This document shows, piece by piece, positions 1 to 8,689 of a stretch of 64,000 nt of DNA (position 1 is the stretch's first letter; each line of letters starts with the position of its first letter). Origin of the DNA: JACKIC01 sp964543795. GTDB taxonomy: Bacteria; Planctomycetota; UBA1135; UBA2386. The stretch is taken from NCBI GenBank assembly GCA_964543795.1, contig CAZIZN010000018.1, positions 45,998 to 109,997 on the forward strand. The letters run 5' to 3'. The translations under genes were made by a program, and so were the position numbers. The notes beneath the pieces were generated by a model that worked only from the letters and a program-made list of their open reading frames with translations, had not been told where the DNA came from and ran no database searches.

Positions 1-1941
1 GAGACGCCGCTCGGCGGCATCGCCGGCATCGACGACGGCAGATCGATGCGCATCCTGCACCGCGCGTCGGAGCGCGCCAACGTCGACGTGAAGACGATCG
101 GCGCGCTGCACGCCGACGGCCTGCGCTGGCTCGTGCGCTACTTCGGCGTGCCCTATCCGTTCGGCAAGCTCGACATCGTGCTGCTGCCGGGCTTCCCCTA
201 CGGCGGCATGGAGCACGCCGGCGCGATCTTCTACCGCGAGACCGCGCTCGCGTTCGACCACCCGCCGACCGCCGCCGAACTCGTGCGGCGCAGCACGCTG
301 ATCTACCACGAGCTCGCGCACCAGTGGTTCGGCAACCTGGTGACGATGCGCTGGTTCGACGACCTGTGGCTCAAGGAGGGCTTCGCGACCTTCGTCGGCT
401 ACCAGGCGCTCGAGTCGCTCGAGCCCGAGCGGCGCGCGTGGCTGCGCTTCCTGCAGCGCGTCAAGCCGCGCGCCTACGAGGTCGACGGCACGGCGGGAAC
501 GACGCCGATCTTCCAGGCCCTCGACAACCTCGCCGATGCGAAGTCGGCCTACGGACCGATCGTCTACAACAAGGCGCCCGCGGTGCTGCGCGAACTGCAC
601 GAGCGGCTCGGGCCCGACGTGTTCCGCGCCGGCGTGCAGATGTTCCTCGAGAAGCACGCGTTCGGGGCCGCCGACTGGCGCGACCTCGCCGCCGCGCTCG
701 AAGGCGCGTCGCGGCAGCGGCTGGGCCGCTGGTCGGAGCGCTGGCTGCTGGCGCCGTCGATGCCGCAGGTGCGCATCGACTGGACGCTCGACGAGAGCGG
801 GCTCGTGCGCAGTGCCGTGCTGACGCAGCGCCCGATCGGCGGCGACGGCAGCTGGCCGCTCGATCTCGAACTGCTCGTGATCGATCTCGCGGGCGGCCGC
901 CGGACCGTGCGCGTCGTCGGCGACGAACCGTCGACGGCGATCGCCGAGCTGGTCGGCACGGCCGCACCGGCGGCGGTGATCGCCAACCCGCGCGACGTGG
1001 CCTACGGCCAGTTCGTGCCCGACCCGCGCACGCGGCAGTGGCTCCTGCAGAACCTCGCCGCCGAACCCGATCCGCTGTTGCGCGCCGTCGCCGCGAGCGC
1101 GCTCTACGAGGCCGTGCGCGAAGCCGAACTCGATCCGGCCGCGTTCGCCGACCTGTGCCTCTCGCTGCTGCAGCGCGAGACCGACGCCGACAGCCACGGC
1201 TGGCTGCTCGACGCGCTGGCGACGACGCTGCTGCGCTACCTGCCCCCCGAACGCAGTGCGCCGCGGCGCGGCAAGGCGGCCGACCTGCTGCTCGCGCAGC
1301 TCGCCGCCGCGCCGCCGACCGGCCGCGAACTGCCGACCTTCCGCTTCCTGGCGCGCAGTTCGACCGACCCGCGCGTGCTCGCGCTTTGCCGCGCCGTCGC
1401 GCGCGGCGAGGCGCTGCCGCCGGGCCTCGAACCGGGCCGCATCGACCGGTTCCTCGCCGCTGCAGCCCTGCTCGCGGCGCGCGCCGAAGGTGCCGACGAG
1501 GCACTGCAGGCGCTGGAGGCACGCTACGCGAAGGAAGACGTCGGCAAGGAACGCTTCCTCGCCGGTGCGGCCGTGCCGACCGCCGCGAACAAGGCCGCCT
1601 ACTGGCAGCAGTACCTGCAGCTCGATGCCCCGCCCGAACAGTGGACCCAGGACAGCCTGTCGTTCTTCCATTGGCCGGGCCAGGACGAGCTGACCCTGCC
1701 CTACCTGCGGCCGGCGCTCGAGCGCGTCGACTGGGTCAAGCAGCACCGGCGCATCTTCTTCATGCCCGCGTGGCTCGAAGCGTTCGTCAACGGCCACGCG
1801 TCGACCGAGGCGCTGGCGATCGTCGACGAGTTCCTCGCCGAGGCGAAGCTGTCGGACGACGTGCGGAAGAAGCTGCTGCAGTCGCGCGACGGGCTCGCTC
1901 GCACGGTGCGCATCCGGGCGGTGTTCGGCGGGGACAAGTGA
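1..1941 (+). CDS. M1 family zinc metalloaminopeptidase, 5' partial
   Basis: The frame is open from base 1, so the true start lies upstream; ATG at 46 is internal. Numbered from the window edge, the peptide shows the M1 exopeptidase motif GGMEHAG (about residue 70) and the zinc site HELAHQW at 103-109, with the third ligand Glu at about 126 in LWLKEGF. These identify an APN/PepN-like enzyme that removes N-terminal residues from peptides. Residues after about 340 are a long helical, Leu/Ala-rich region like the ERAP1-type C-terminal domain. The N-terminal beta-saddle domain and any signal peptide are outside the window, so the cellular location cannot be judged. The gene ends at TGA 1939-1941, 95 bases before the next gene on the same strand. 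The family is certain; substrate preference is unknown. Confidence 0.93.
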   Translation, partial: ETPLGGIAGIDDGRSMRILHRASERANVDVKTIGALHADGLRWLVRYFGVPYPFGKLDIVLLPGFPYGGMEHAGAIFYRETALAFDHPPTAAELVRRSTLIYHELAHQWFGNLVTMRWFDDLWLKEGFATFVGYQALESLEPERRAWLRFLQRVKPRAYEVDGTAGTTPIFQALDNLADAKSAYGPIVYNKAPAVLRELHERLGPDVFRAGVQMFLEKHAFGAADWRDLAAALEGASRQRLGRWSERWLLAPSMPQVRIDWTLDESGLVRSAVLTQRPIGGDGSWPLDLELLVIDLAGGRRTVRVVGDEPSTAIAELVGTAAPAAVIANPRDVAYGQFVPDPRTRQWLLQNLAAEPDPLLRAVAASALYEAVREAELDPAAFADLCLSLLQRETDADSHGWLLDALATTLLRYLPPERSAPRRGKAADLLLAQLAAAPPTGRELPTFRFLARSSTDPRVLALCRAVARGEALPPGLEPGRIDRFLAAAALLAARAEGADEALQALEARYAKEDVGKERFLAGAAVPTAANKAAYWQQYLQLDAPPEQWTQDSLSFFHWPGQDELTLPYLRPALERVDWVKQHRRIFFMPAWLEAFVNGHASTEALAIVDEFLAEAKLSDDVRKKLLQSRDGLARTVRIRAVFGGDK

Positions 1942-1993
1942 GAAGCCGTTCGGCGCGCTGGCATGGGAGCTGCCCGCCTGCCGGCTGACGGAG

Positions 1994-1999
1994 TATCCT
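1994..1999 (+). promoter_or_regulatory. Putative -10 element (TATCCT) of the beta-helix gene
   Basis: TATCCT lies 36 bases before ATG 2036. The same hexamer, also preceded by G, lies 37 bases before the start at 40208. No good -35 is seen. The AT-rich hexamer stands out in very GC-rich sequence; its function is inferred. Confidence 0.35.
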
Positions 2000-2035
2000 C
2001 TCCCGGCCGCTGCCCCGGTCCGCGCCACCTACCCG

Positions 2036-3694
2036 ATGCTGTCCCTCCTGACCCTGGCCGTCGCTCCGCTCGCCGGCGGCGACCACCCACCCGCCCCATC
2101 GTGGCGGCCCGCCGGCTTCCACGCCGTCGCCTACGTCAACGACCCGCTGTCGCACGGCGCGGTCGGCGACGGCCTGCTGTCGCTCAACGAGGCGATCCGG
2201 CTGCACAACGGCACGCTCGCCTACGCCCTGCTCTCGCCCGCCGAGGCGCAGCAGATCAGCCTGATCCCCGGCACGGGCGCGACCACGGACGTGACCTGGG
2301 TCGACATCGACGGCACGAGCACGCCCGTGATCGCGATCCAGCAGGACCTGGACCCGATCCTCGACACCAACCTCGGCATGGACATCATCGGGTTCAACGA
2401 CCCGCCGGTGCTCGACTTCACCGGGCCGAACCTCAACCACGGCGTCCGCAGCCAGTCGAACTCGCTGTTCCTGCGCAACCTCACGCTGCTCGGCGGCCCC
2501 TACGGCGTCGACGCGACGCAGACCGACATCACGGCGACCCAGGGGCCGCAGGCCGGCGCGGTGTTCGAGAACGTGACGTTCCAGGGGCAGGCGATCTTCG
2601 CGGTCCGGGTCGTCGCGCAGACCGTCGGCGGCGTCGGCCGACTGATCTTCGGCGGCTGCCGCTTCGTGAACGTGCCGACGGCCGTGATCCACATCGAGGC
2701 GGTCGCGAACCGCACGACGATCTTCGAGTCGTTCGACGTGACGATGGAGAACGTGACCGACGGCTACATGGTCACGCTCGGCGACGGCGGCACGGCGCGG
2801 TACACCTTCGACCGCCAGGACCTCGCCGTCGCCGACAGCGCCATCGTCGTGCGTCACGCACCCCTGGCCAACCGCACGACGCTCGTCGAGGGCACGCACG
2901 TACGCCTGCGCGCGGCGAGCGGGCTGACGCTCGCGCCGAGCGCCGGGACCCTGGTGCAGCTTGCGCTGCGCATGTGGGACGTGGTCGGCTCGAACTCGGC
3001 CGTCGCCATGGGTGGCGGCAGGACGTTCGGCGTGATCGAGGACAGCACGTTCCTGGGCCCAGCCTCCCTGCGCACGGACAACCCCCCGGCCCCGCTCGAC
3101 GTGCGCAACGTGCAGTTCGGCAACGGCAACCTCCTGCTCTGGTCCTACGGCGGCCAGGATCTGCGGCTCACCGAAGCGCGCTGCCGCAACTCGCAGGTCC
3201 TCGCGATGGGACCGCGGCCCGTCGTCGTGCGCGACTGCAGCTTCGAGAACTCGACCGTGGGCTCGCTGACGAGCGCGCAGGTGCTCTGCGACGGCTGCTA
3301 CCTGCCGAACCCGCAAGCGAGCGTGTCGGTGACCAACCCGCGCCCCGCGCCGCTGCTCGGCAGCATGGGCATCCAGCCCGAGTCGGTGGCCGTCGGCAGC
3401 ACGCTGAACCTCGTCGCCGACCTGCCCCCGGGCCTGTTCGGCCTCTTCGTGCTCGGCTTCACCGATCCCTACCCGCAGCTGCTCGCACCGCCGCTGCACG
3501 TCTACACGATCCCGTCGCTGACATTCGTGCTGCCGGGCGTCTACCGCCTGCAGCAGTCGTTCCCGTGGTCGATCCCGAATTCGCTCGCGTTCGTCGGCTT
3601 CGACCTCACGGCGCAGATCGCCGTGCTGCCCGATCCGGGCGTGCAGGCGCCGCCGATCCACTTCCCGCCGGGCCGCCGCTTCGTGCTGCAGTAG
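2036..3694 (+). CDS. Secreted beta-helix-like protein, function unknown
   Basis: 552 aa. A short hydrophobic N-terminus (MLSLLTLAVAPLAGG) looks like a signal peptide. Near residue 35-50 the sequence GDGLLSLNEAIRLHNGTL resembles the CSLREA-type motif (GDG..SLREAI) that begins many secreted right-handed beta-helix proteins. The remainder has short recurring Val/Thr/Asn-rich strands (VFENVTFQG, RLIFGGCRFVNV, VVRDCSFENS), as expected for a pectate-lyase-like solenoid. No catalytic residues can be assigned. The ATG at 2036 is preceded by a TATCCT hexamer and has no Shine-Dalgarno sequence. It converges on the nucleotidyltransferase gene with only four bases between the two stop codons. A surface or extracellular structural or carbohydrate-binding role is possible but unproven. 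Confidence 0.6.
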   Translation: MLSLLTLAVAPLAGGDHPPAPSWRPAGFHAVAYVNDPLSHGAVGDGLLSLNEAIRLHNGTLAYALLSPAEAQQISLIPGTGATTDVTWVDIDGTSTPVIAIQQDLDPILDTNLGMDIIGFNDPPVLDFTGPNLNHGVRSQSNSLFLRNLTLLGGPYGVDATQTDITATQGPQAGAVFENVTFQGQAIFAVRVVAQTVGGVGRLIFGGCRFVNVPTAVIHIEAVANRTTIFESFDVTMENVTDGYMVTLGDGGTARYTFDRQDLAVADSAIVVRHAPLANRTTLVEGTHVRLRAASGLTLAPSAGTLVQLALRMWDVVGSNSAVAMGGGRTFGVIEDSTFLGPASLRTDNPPAPLDVRNVQFGNGNLLLWSYGGQDLRLTEARCRNSQVLAMGPRPVVVRDCSFENSTVGSLTSAQVLCDGCYLPNPQASVSVTNPRPAPLLGSMGIQPESVAVGSTLNLVADLPPGLFGLFVLGFTDPYPQLLAPPLHVYTIPSLTFVLPGVYRLQQSFPWSIPNSLAFVGFDLTAQIAVLPDPGVQAPPIHFPPGRRFVLQ

Positions 3695-3698
3695 CGGA

Positions 3699-4349
3699 TC
3701 AGCCGGGCGGCAACGCGAGCGTCCGGAGCTGCCGGATCAGGTCGATGCGGAACGCGTCCAGATCCGCGCCGCTCACGCCCGGCAGGGCGGCGTCCGCACC
3801 GACGCGCATGCCGTCGAGCAACCACGCGAGAGTCGCCGCCGCCACGCCGCCGTCCTTGCGCTCCGCATCGGCGAGGACATCGTGCAACGGCAGACCCGTC
3901 GACAGGATGGCGCGAAGGTCCACGAGGTCGCGCACTTCGCCGCGACCGAGCAGGGCACAGACCTTGTTGGATGCGATCTCACGCAGCGAGTGCACGCGGA
4001 TCCCCCCATCGACGCACTGCGGCACATCGACGTCCGGCCCACGGTCGACGACGAGATCCACGACGGCGGTCTCGCCACCGCGCCGCACCAGCACCCGGCG
4101 GAAGTCGGGGAAGGTCCGCAGGCGTTCGATCGTGGCTCCCAACGCCAGTGCTGCTGCGTCCAGCGCCCGCTCACCGTCCGCCAGGTCCATCGGCGGCTTG
4201 GCGAACAGGTCGATGTCGTCACTGGTCCGATGGTGGAGGTGGAACCCCACGAGCGCGCCGCCGCCCGTCAGCACGAAGCGCTGCTCGCGCGCGAAGAACT
4301 CGCGCAGCAGGTCGGACTGAAGGCGACTAAGCCCTGGGGACGAGTCCAT
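3699..4349 (-). CDS. AbiEii-like nucleotidyltransferase (candidate type IV toxin)
   Basis: 216 aa. The N-terminal half carries the nucleotidyltransferase signature: GGGALVGFHL near residue 30, then HRTSDDIDLF at about 40-50, matching the GG.AL...HR.S.DIDL pattern of the AbiEii/DUF1814 family. A later strand with two acidic residues (AVVDLVVDRGPDVDV) could complete the metal site. Known members transfer nucleotides to RNA and can act as the toxin of AbiE abortive-infection systems. The gene overlaps by 23 bases the end of a 100-aa gene read first on the same strand, so the two are probably co-translated. That partner does not look like the winged-helix AbiEi antitoxin. Third codon positions hold a few more A/T than in neighbouring housekeeping genes, a mild hint of transfer. 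Enzyme fold is confident; toxin role is inference. Confidence 0.75.
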   Translation of the reverse strand: MDSSPGLSRLQSDLLREFFAREQRFVLTGGGALVGFHLHHRTSDDIDLFAKPPMDLADGERALDAAALALGATIERLRTFPDFRRVLVRRGGETAVVDLVVDRGPDVDVPQCVDGGIRVHSLREIASNKVCALLGRGEVRDLVDLRAILSTGLPLHDVLADAERKDGGVAAATLAWLLDGMRVGADAALPGVSGADLDAFRIDLIRQLRTLALPPG

Positions 4350-4629
4350 CCTCTCTCCATCCGTCGATGAGCCAGCGCCAGAAGGCGCGAGCCCGGCCGA
4401 GGCGCGGCTCGATGCGGGACAGCAGCGGCAGCACGTCGGCGAGCCGCACGAGCTTCCAGACGTCCTGGTATCGCGCTTCGCGCATCACGCGCGCCATCCA
4501 GAGCGCACGCTCGTCCGGATCGGGCGAGGCGAGTTTCCGACGCAGATCGCGCATCGTGATCGGCTCGTCCCAGACGAAGTAGGGCCTCGCGTCAGGATCG
4601 TCCAAGTCGGTCGAGAGCGGCTGGCGCAT
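4327..4629 (-). CDS. Small helical partner protein of the nucleotidyltransferase
   Basis: 100 aa from the ATG at 4629. The frame stays open up to 4761 but that extension is Arg/Pro-rich and looks non-coding. The protein contains WDEPITMRDLRRKL, an ALWMARVMREARYQDVW stretch and a C-terminal AFWRWLIDGW; it is Arg/Trp-rich and predicted helical. From memory, similar roughly 100-residue proteins often sit immediately upstream of AbiEii/DUF1814 nucleotidyltransferases. The coding ends overlap by 23 bases, arguing for tight co-expression. It could be an antitoxin or specificity subunit, but it lacks any recognisable DNA-binding motif. The function is unknown and the pairing is the main evidence. 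Confidence 0.6.
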   Translation of the reverse strand: MRQPLSTDLDDPDARPYFVWDEPITMRDLRRKLASPDPDERALWMARVMREARYQDVWKLVRLADVLPLLSRIEPRLGRARAFWRWLIDGWREDGLVPRA

Positions 4630-4767
4630 GGCGCTGCGCAGCATCGGGCGATGTGGGGGCTTTGGCAATCCTCCGGGCACGCGACGCACACGACGGGCTG
4701 CGCTGGGCATGCGCGACATGGCCCCCGGTCGCGACGACGCGACCCGGCAACGCTCCCCCATCGCGGG

Positions 4768-6231
4768 TCACCGGCCCGGCGAACGGTTGCGCGTGTACCA
4801 GCCGATCCCGTGCCACGGCGACTCGCCCGCCCGGCTCTGCACCGCCTTGCACCCGAGCTCGTAGACGCGGCAGTCCTCGAGTCCGTCGACGACGAGGTCG
4901 ACGTGCCGGTCGCCGCCCGCGACCTCGACGACGCGATGCGTGCGCACGTCGCGCGGCGGGCAGCCGTAGCCCTCGTGGTGGTCGTAGGTCCAGCTGCGCA
5001 CCGCGAACGCGGCCGGCGCCGGGGCCGCGTCCGCGAGCGGCGCCGTGAACTCGAGCCGGAAGCCGTCGGGCCGCGCCGTGATCGCGAGCAGTTCGAACGG
5101 CGTCTCGCCGCGCCAGACCAACCGCTGCAGGCCGTGCCCGCGATCGCCGAGCGAACCCCAGCCGCGGTTCGTGAGCCCGCACCAGAGCGCCCCGTCGCTG
5201 CCCCACAGGACCCGCGTGATGCCGCACGCGAGCCCCCGACGGAACGGATAACACGCACCCTGCCAGCGACCGCCGACCGTCTCGAGCGACATGCGGAACA
5301 CTTCGCTCGAGTACTGGTCGCCGCAGAACACCTGGCCGCGGAACGGCCCGAAGCGGCCTTCGGTGTCCCAGACGAAGCCGGCCGGCGAACGCCCGCAGAG
5401 GTCGTACGGGATCCACACCGCCGGCAGACGGAAGTTCGGGATCGTGCGCGCTGCCTCGTGCATGCGCAGCCCGCTCTTCACCTCGCCCGGGTGTTCGACG
5501 CGGCTGGCCGGCAGCTTGCACGAGTCGATGCCCCACGGGTGGCCGTGGAAGTCGCCGGGCTCGAGCGGCGCGAACTTGCTCGTCGCGCACCATTCGCCCT
5601 GGTTGTCGGTGTACCAGACCTCGCCCTGCGGCGAGACGCCGACGCCCGCGGGCGAACGCAGCCCCGCACAGACGGGCTCGAACGAGCCGCCCGTCGCGGG
5701 CACGCGGATCGCCCAGCCGCGCCACGGCGCGCGGCCGAAGGGCTCCTCGCCGAACGGCTTGTTGAGCGTGAGCCAGAACGAGCCGTCGGGCGCCAGGGCG
5801 GGGCCGAAGCAGTACTCGTGGTAGTTGCCCGAGAGCGGCCAGCCCTGCGCGAAGGTTTCGAGATCGTCCATGCGGCCGTCGCCGTCGCGGTCGCGCAGCC
5901 GCGACAGTTCGCCGCGCTGGCTCGCGTAGAGCCAGCCGTCGTGCGCCAGCAGGCCGAGCGGTTCCTGCAGCCCGTCGGCCCACAAGGACCAGGCCTCGCG
6001 GTCCGTGCCGGGCGCAAGGAGGCGCCAGATCTCGCCGCGCCGCGTCGCCGCGTAGAAGGCGCCGTTCCACTCGGCCAGCCCGCCGACCTCGAGCACGACG
6101 TCGTCCGGCACGGCGACGGTCTCGATCGCGACGTAGCGAGCCTCGTCGGGTGCGGCCTTCGCCGCCGTGGGAGCGGCCGACGCGGGTTCCTGGGGCAGCA
6201 GCAGCACTGCGACGATCAGCGGCGTCACCAT
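4768..6231 (-). CDS. Secreted PVC-type sorbosone-dehydrogenase-like beta-propeller
   Basis: 487 aa, starting at ATG 6231 with a short signal peptide (MVTPLIVAVLLLPQEPASA). Repeated blades such as GLQEPLGLLAHDGWLYASQ, FGPALAPDGSFWLTLNK and GLRSPAGVGVSPQGEVW are typical of the glucose/sorbosone dehydrogenase-like (NHL-like) propellers of planctomycetes. A DRDGDGRMDD sequence could bind calcium. The end (about residues 385-480) is a beta-rich module that also ends the larger propeller encoded at 36256-39201. The start overlaps the end of the cytochrome gene (ATGGTGA), so the two are translationally coupled. A periplasmic or extracellular partner that passes electrons to, or scaffolds, the cytochrome is likely. 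No PQQ ligand set is obvious and the substrate is unknown. Confidence 0.75.
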   Translation of the reverse strand: MVTPLIVAVLLLPQEPASAAPTAAKAAPDEARYVAIETVAVPDDVVLEVGGLAEWNGAFYAATRRGEIWRLLAPGTDREAWSLWADGLQEPLGLLAHDGWLYASQRGELSRLRDRDGDGRMDDLETFAQGWPLSGNYHEYCFGPALAPDGSFWLTLNKPFGEEPFGRAPWRGWAIRVPATGGSFEPVCAGLRSPAGVGVSPQGEVWYTDNQGEWCATSKFAPLEPGDFHGHPWGIDSCKLPASRVEHPGEVKSGLRMHEAARTIPNFRLPAVWIPYDLCGRSPAGFVWDTEGRFGPFRGQVFCGDQYSSEVFRMSLETVGGRWQGACYPFRRGLACGITRVLWGSDGALWCGLTNRGWGSLGDRGHGLQRLVWRGETPFELLAITARPDGFRLEFTAPLADAAPAPAAFAVRSWTYDHHEGYGCPPRDVRTHRVVEVAGGDRHVDLVVDGLEDCRVYELGCKAVQSRAGESPWHGIGWYTRNRSPGR

Positions 6232-8645
6232 CGGTAGATCACCTCGACCTGTTGACCGGCGGCGAGCCGGACGGAGTCCTCTGGAGCCAGCACGGTCAGC
6301 TGCGCGGCGCGTTGCGGTGCGAAGTCGAATGCGACCTCGCCGCGTACGCAACGCAGCGTGCGCACGAACTCCGCGCCGGCCTCGTGCAGGCGCGGCGCGG
6401 TGTGGTCCTCGTACTCGGAGTCGCCGACCGCGACGCGGAACACGGGGTGGCCGTCCGGGCCCTCGCGGCGGCCGAGCACGCGCCGTTCGCCCGCGAGCCC
6501 GAAGTCGGCGAGCACGATGCGGTCGTCGCTGCGCGGCTGCAGCAGCTGGCCGGCGCGACCGCTCCAGGTGCCGCTCGCGTCGACGAAGTCGCCGCGCCAC
6601 AGCCACGCCAGCCGGCCGTGCTCGACGTCGAACGCGTAGTGCGCCCGCAGCGGCGAGCCGACCGCGATGCAGCGCGCCGAGAGGCCCTGCAGGAACGCAC
6701 CGTGCAGGATCGGCCGGTCCTGCGCGGCGAGCACGAGCCCGTCGCTGCGGTCGAGGCCGGTCGGCAGCGGCGCGCCGGCGCCCAGCGAGAGCCAGGTGCG
6801 GATGGCGTCGACCTCGGCGCGCGCGGCCGGACCGTCGTCGAGGAACGCGGGCGCCATGCGCGTGCCGGGGCGGTGCTTCGTCGGTGCGAGCACCCACTCG
6901 CGAAACCACCCCGGACGCAGGCGTTCGTGCTGGATCGCGAGGTCCATGCCCTGCGGCCCGAGCGCGCGGCGGCCGGCGAAGGAGTGGCACGTGACGCAGT
7001 TGCGCCCGCCGATGCCGGCGAGGCGAGCGCCCTGCAGCACCGCGTCGGCGGCGAACGGCGGCTCGCGGTCGTCACCGCCGCCGCCGTCGACGGCCGCGAA
7101 CCAGCGTGCGTACTGCTGCGCACGGGCCGGCGCCAGCTTCGGCATGCGCACCCGCAGGTAGGGCCGCGCGCGCACGTCGCCGGCGAGCAGCCGTTCGATC
7201 CAGGCCGGACGCAGCCGATGGCCCGCGCGCGTCAGGTCCGGCGGCAGCCGCCCTTCGTCGCCGAGGTCCTCCTGCTCGGTGAGACCGTTCCGCACCGCCG
7301 GCGGCAGGCCGCCGCGGCCGTCGCGCGCATGGCAGGCCTCGCACCCGTCGGCGCGCAGCGCCAGCGCCAGCGCGTCGGCGGCGCCGAAGGGCCGCTGCGC
7401 GAGCGCCTGCCGCGGCAGGACCAGCGCCTGCGCGTGCGGCGATTCGGGGCACTGCCCGCCGCCCAGCGCCGCGAACGGCCGCGCCGGCGGCGGCGCCGGC
7501 AACGCCGCGAGGTGAGGATCCTCGACGGTATGGCAGGCGACGCAGCGCTTCTGCGCTGCCGCGGTGCGGCCGCGAGCCACCGCCGCCGCGTCGGGCGGCG
7601 GCAGGCCGCCGGGCGGCTGCAAACGCAGGCGCACCGCACTCGCGGCGGCTGTGGGGATCTCCTGTTCGTCGACGCCCGGTCCCCGCCAGAGCACCTCGAG
7701 CGACTGTTCGCCGGCCGCCTCGGCGTAGAGCACTTCGAGTTCGTGCGGACCCGCGGTCAGCTGCACCGCGCCGGCGCGGCGGCGGTGCGGCGCCAGCGCC
7801 TCGTTGCGCACGACGAGTTCGCCGTCGATCCAGAGCCACGAGCTGTCGTCGCTGCCGGTCGTGAACGTCCACTCGCCGGTCGCCGGCACGTCGAGCGTGG
7901 TGCGGAACCGCAGTACGAAGTGGTCGTCGCGCGTGCGCGGCGACACGTCGAGCCGCGCGACCACGCCGCGCGCGCTCGGTTCGCGGCCCTCGAGGGACGG
8001 CTGGGCCGCGGTCTCCACCGGGATCTCGAAGCACTCGAATCCGAAGCCGGGCACGGGCGCGGCCGACGCCGCGGCCTGTGCGCGCAGGAGCCACGCCGCG
8101 AGCGCCTCGGCCTCGGCCGGCTGCAGCGCGAAGTCGTGCGGCACGGCGGGTCGATGGGCAGCGGGCGCGATCAGGAAGTCGCGCACGTGGGCGAGGTCCG
8201 TGCGCGACGCCAGCCCCTCGAGGGCCGCGGGAGCGTGGCACGCGCCGCACGCGAGTTCGCGGAAGGAACGTTCGCCGCGGGCGAGCTGCGGCGGCGCGAC
8301 GTCGGCCGGCTGCAGCCCGCCGCCCGGCGTCGCCAGCGAGCGCACCCACGCCGCGAGGTCCGCGGCGGCGGCGCCGCCATGATGCACGGCGAGGAAGTCC
8401 TCGAGGCCCGCGGCATACCAACCCGCGGCGGCGGCCAACGCCGGCCCGTCCGCCGGGACCGCCGTGTCCTCACCGAGCGGCGCCAGTGCGTGGCAACGGG
8501 CACAGCCGGCGCGTTCGACCCCGATCGCCGCCGCGAACGCCTCGCCGTCGAGCGCCGGCAGGGCACGCCTCGCCTCGGGATCCGAGGGGCCGCCGCCGCA
8601 GCCGGTGAGCAGGAGCCATGCGAGCGCGGCGAAGGGGATGCGCAT
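6225..8645 (-). CDS. Lipoprotein penta-haem cytochrome c with central PA14-like domain
   Basis: 806 aa. The N-terminus MRIPFAALAWLLLTGC ends in a lipobox (Cys16), giving a membrane-anchored protein. Five CxxCH haem c sites are visible: CARCH at 48, CGACH at 133, CVACH at 368, CEACH at 435 and CVTCH at 550. Between haems two and three (about 190-345) lies a PA14-like beta domain (WTFTTGSDDSSWLWIDGELV; LEVLYAEAAGEQSLEVLW). Residues after 600 form a beta-rich domain without haem. This matches the planctomycete PVC-type cytochrome families. It is followed by a coupled propeller gene, and the same haem number recurs in the second copy at 34187-36253. An envelope electron-transfer role, perhaps with carbohydrate oxidation, is inferred. 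A 7-bp hairpin sits just before the start codon. Confidence 0.85.
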   Translation of the reverse strand: MRIPFAALAWLLLTGCGGGPSDPEARRALPALDGEAFAAAIGVERAGCARCHALAPLGEDTAVPADGPALAAAAGWYAAGLEDFLAVHHGGAAAADLAAWVRSLATPGGGLQPADVAPPQLARGERSFRELACGACHAPAALEGLASRTDLAHVRDFLIAPAAHRPAVPHDFALQPAEAEALAAWLLRAQAAASAAPVPGFGFECFEIPVETAAQPSLEGREPSARGVVARLDVSPRTRDDHFVLRFRTTLDVPATGEWTFTTGSDDSSWLWIDGELVVRNEALAPHRRRAGAVQLTAGPHELEVLYAEAAGEQSLEVLWRGPGVDEQEIPTAAASAVRLRLQPPGGLPPPDAAAVARGRTAAAQKRCVACHTVEDPHLAALPAPPPARPFAALGGGQCPESPHAQALVLPRQALAQRPFGAADALALALRADGCEACHARDGRGGLPPAVRNGLTEQEDLGDEGRLPPDLTRAGHRLRPAWIERLLAGDVRARPYLRVRMPKLAPARAQQYARWFAAVDGGGGDDREPPFAADAVLQGARLAGIGGRNCVTCHSFAGRRALGPQGMDLAIQHERLRPGWFREWVLAPTKHRPGTRMAPAFLDDGPAARAEVDAIRTWLSLGAGAPLPTGLDRSDGLVLAAQDRPILHGAFLQGLSARCIAVGSPLRAHYAFDVEHGRLAWLWRGDFVDASGTWSGRAGQLLQPRSDDRIVLADFGLAGERRVLGRREGPDGHPVFRVAVGDSEYEDHTAPRLHEAGAEFVRTLRCVRGEVAFDFAPQRAAQLTVLAPEDSVRLAAGQQVEVIYRW

Positions 8646-8662
8646 GCGGGCAGCGTGCCCGC
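8646..8662 (-). other. 7-bp perfect hairpin touching the cytochrome start codon
   Basis: GCGGGCA (8646-8652), loop GCG, TGCCCGC (8656-8662). It fills much of the 44-base gap between the repeat-protein stop and the cytochrome ATG at 8645. It may end the sigma/kinase transcript, or fold over the ribosome entry site. There is no T tract. No Shine-Dalgarno sequence is visible. Confidence 0.4.
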
Positions 8663-8689
8663 CCACGGCCACGCGCGCCAGCCTGCGCC

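Noticed and set aside
4630..4761. N-terminal extension of the small nucleotidyltransferase partner
   Set aside because: The extra 44 residues are Arg/Pro/Ser-rich and unlike the conserved part; ATG 4629 fits the usual protein length.
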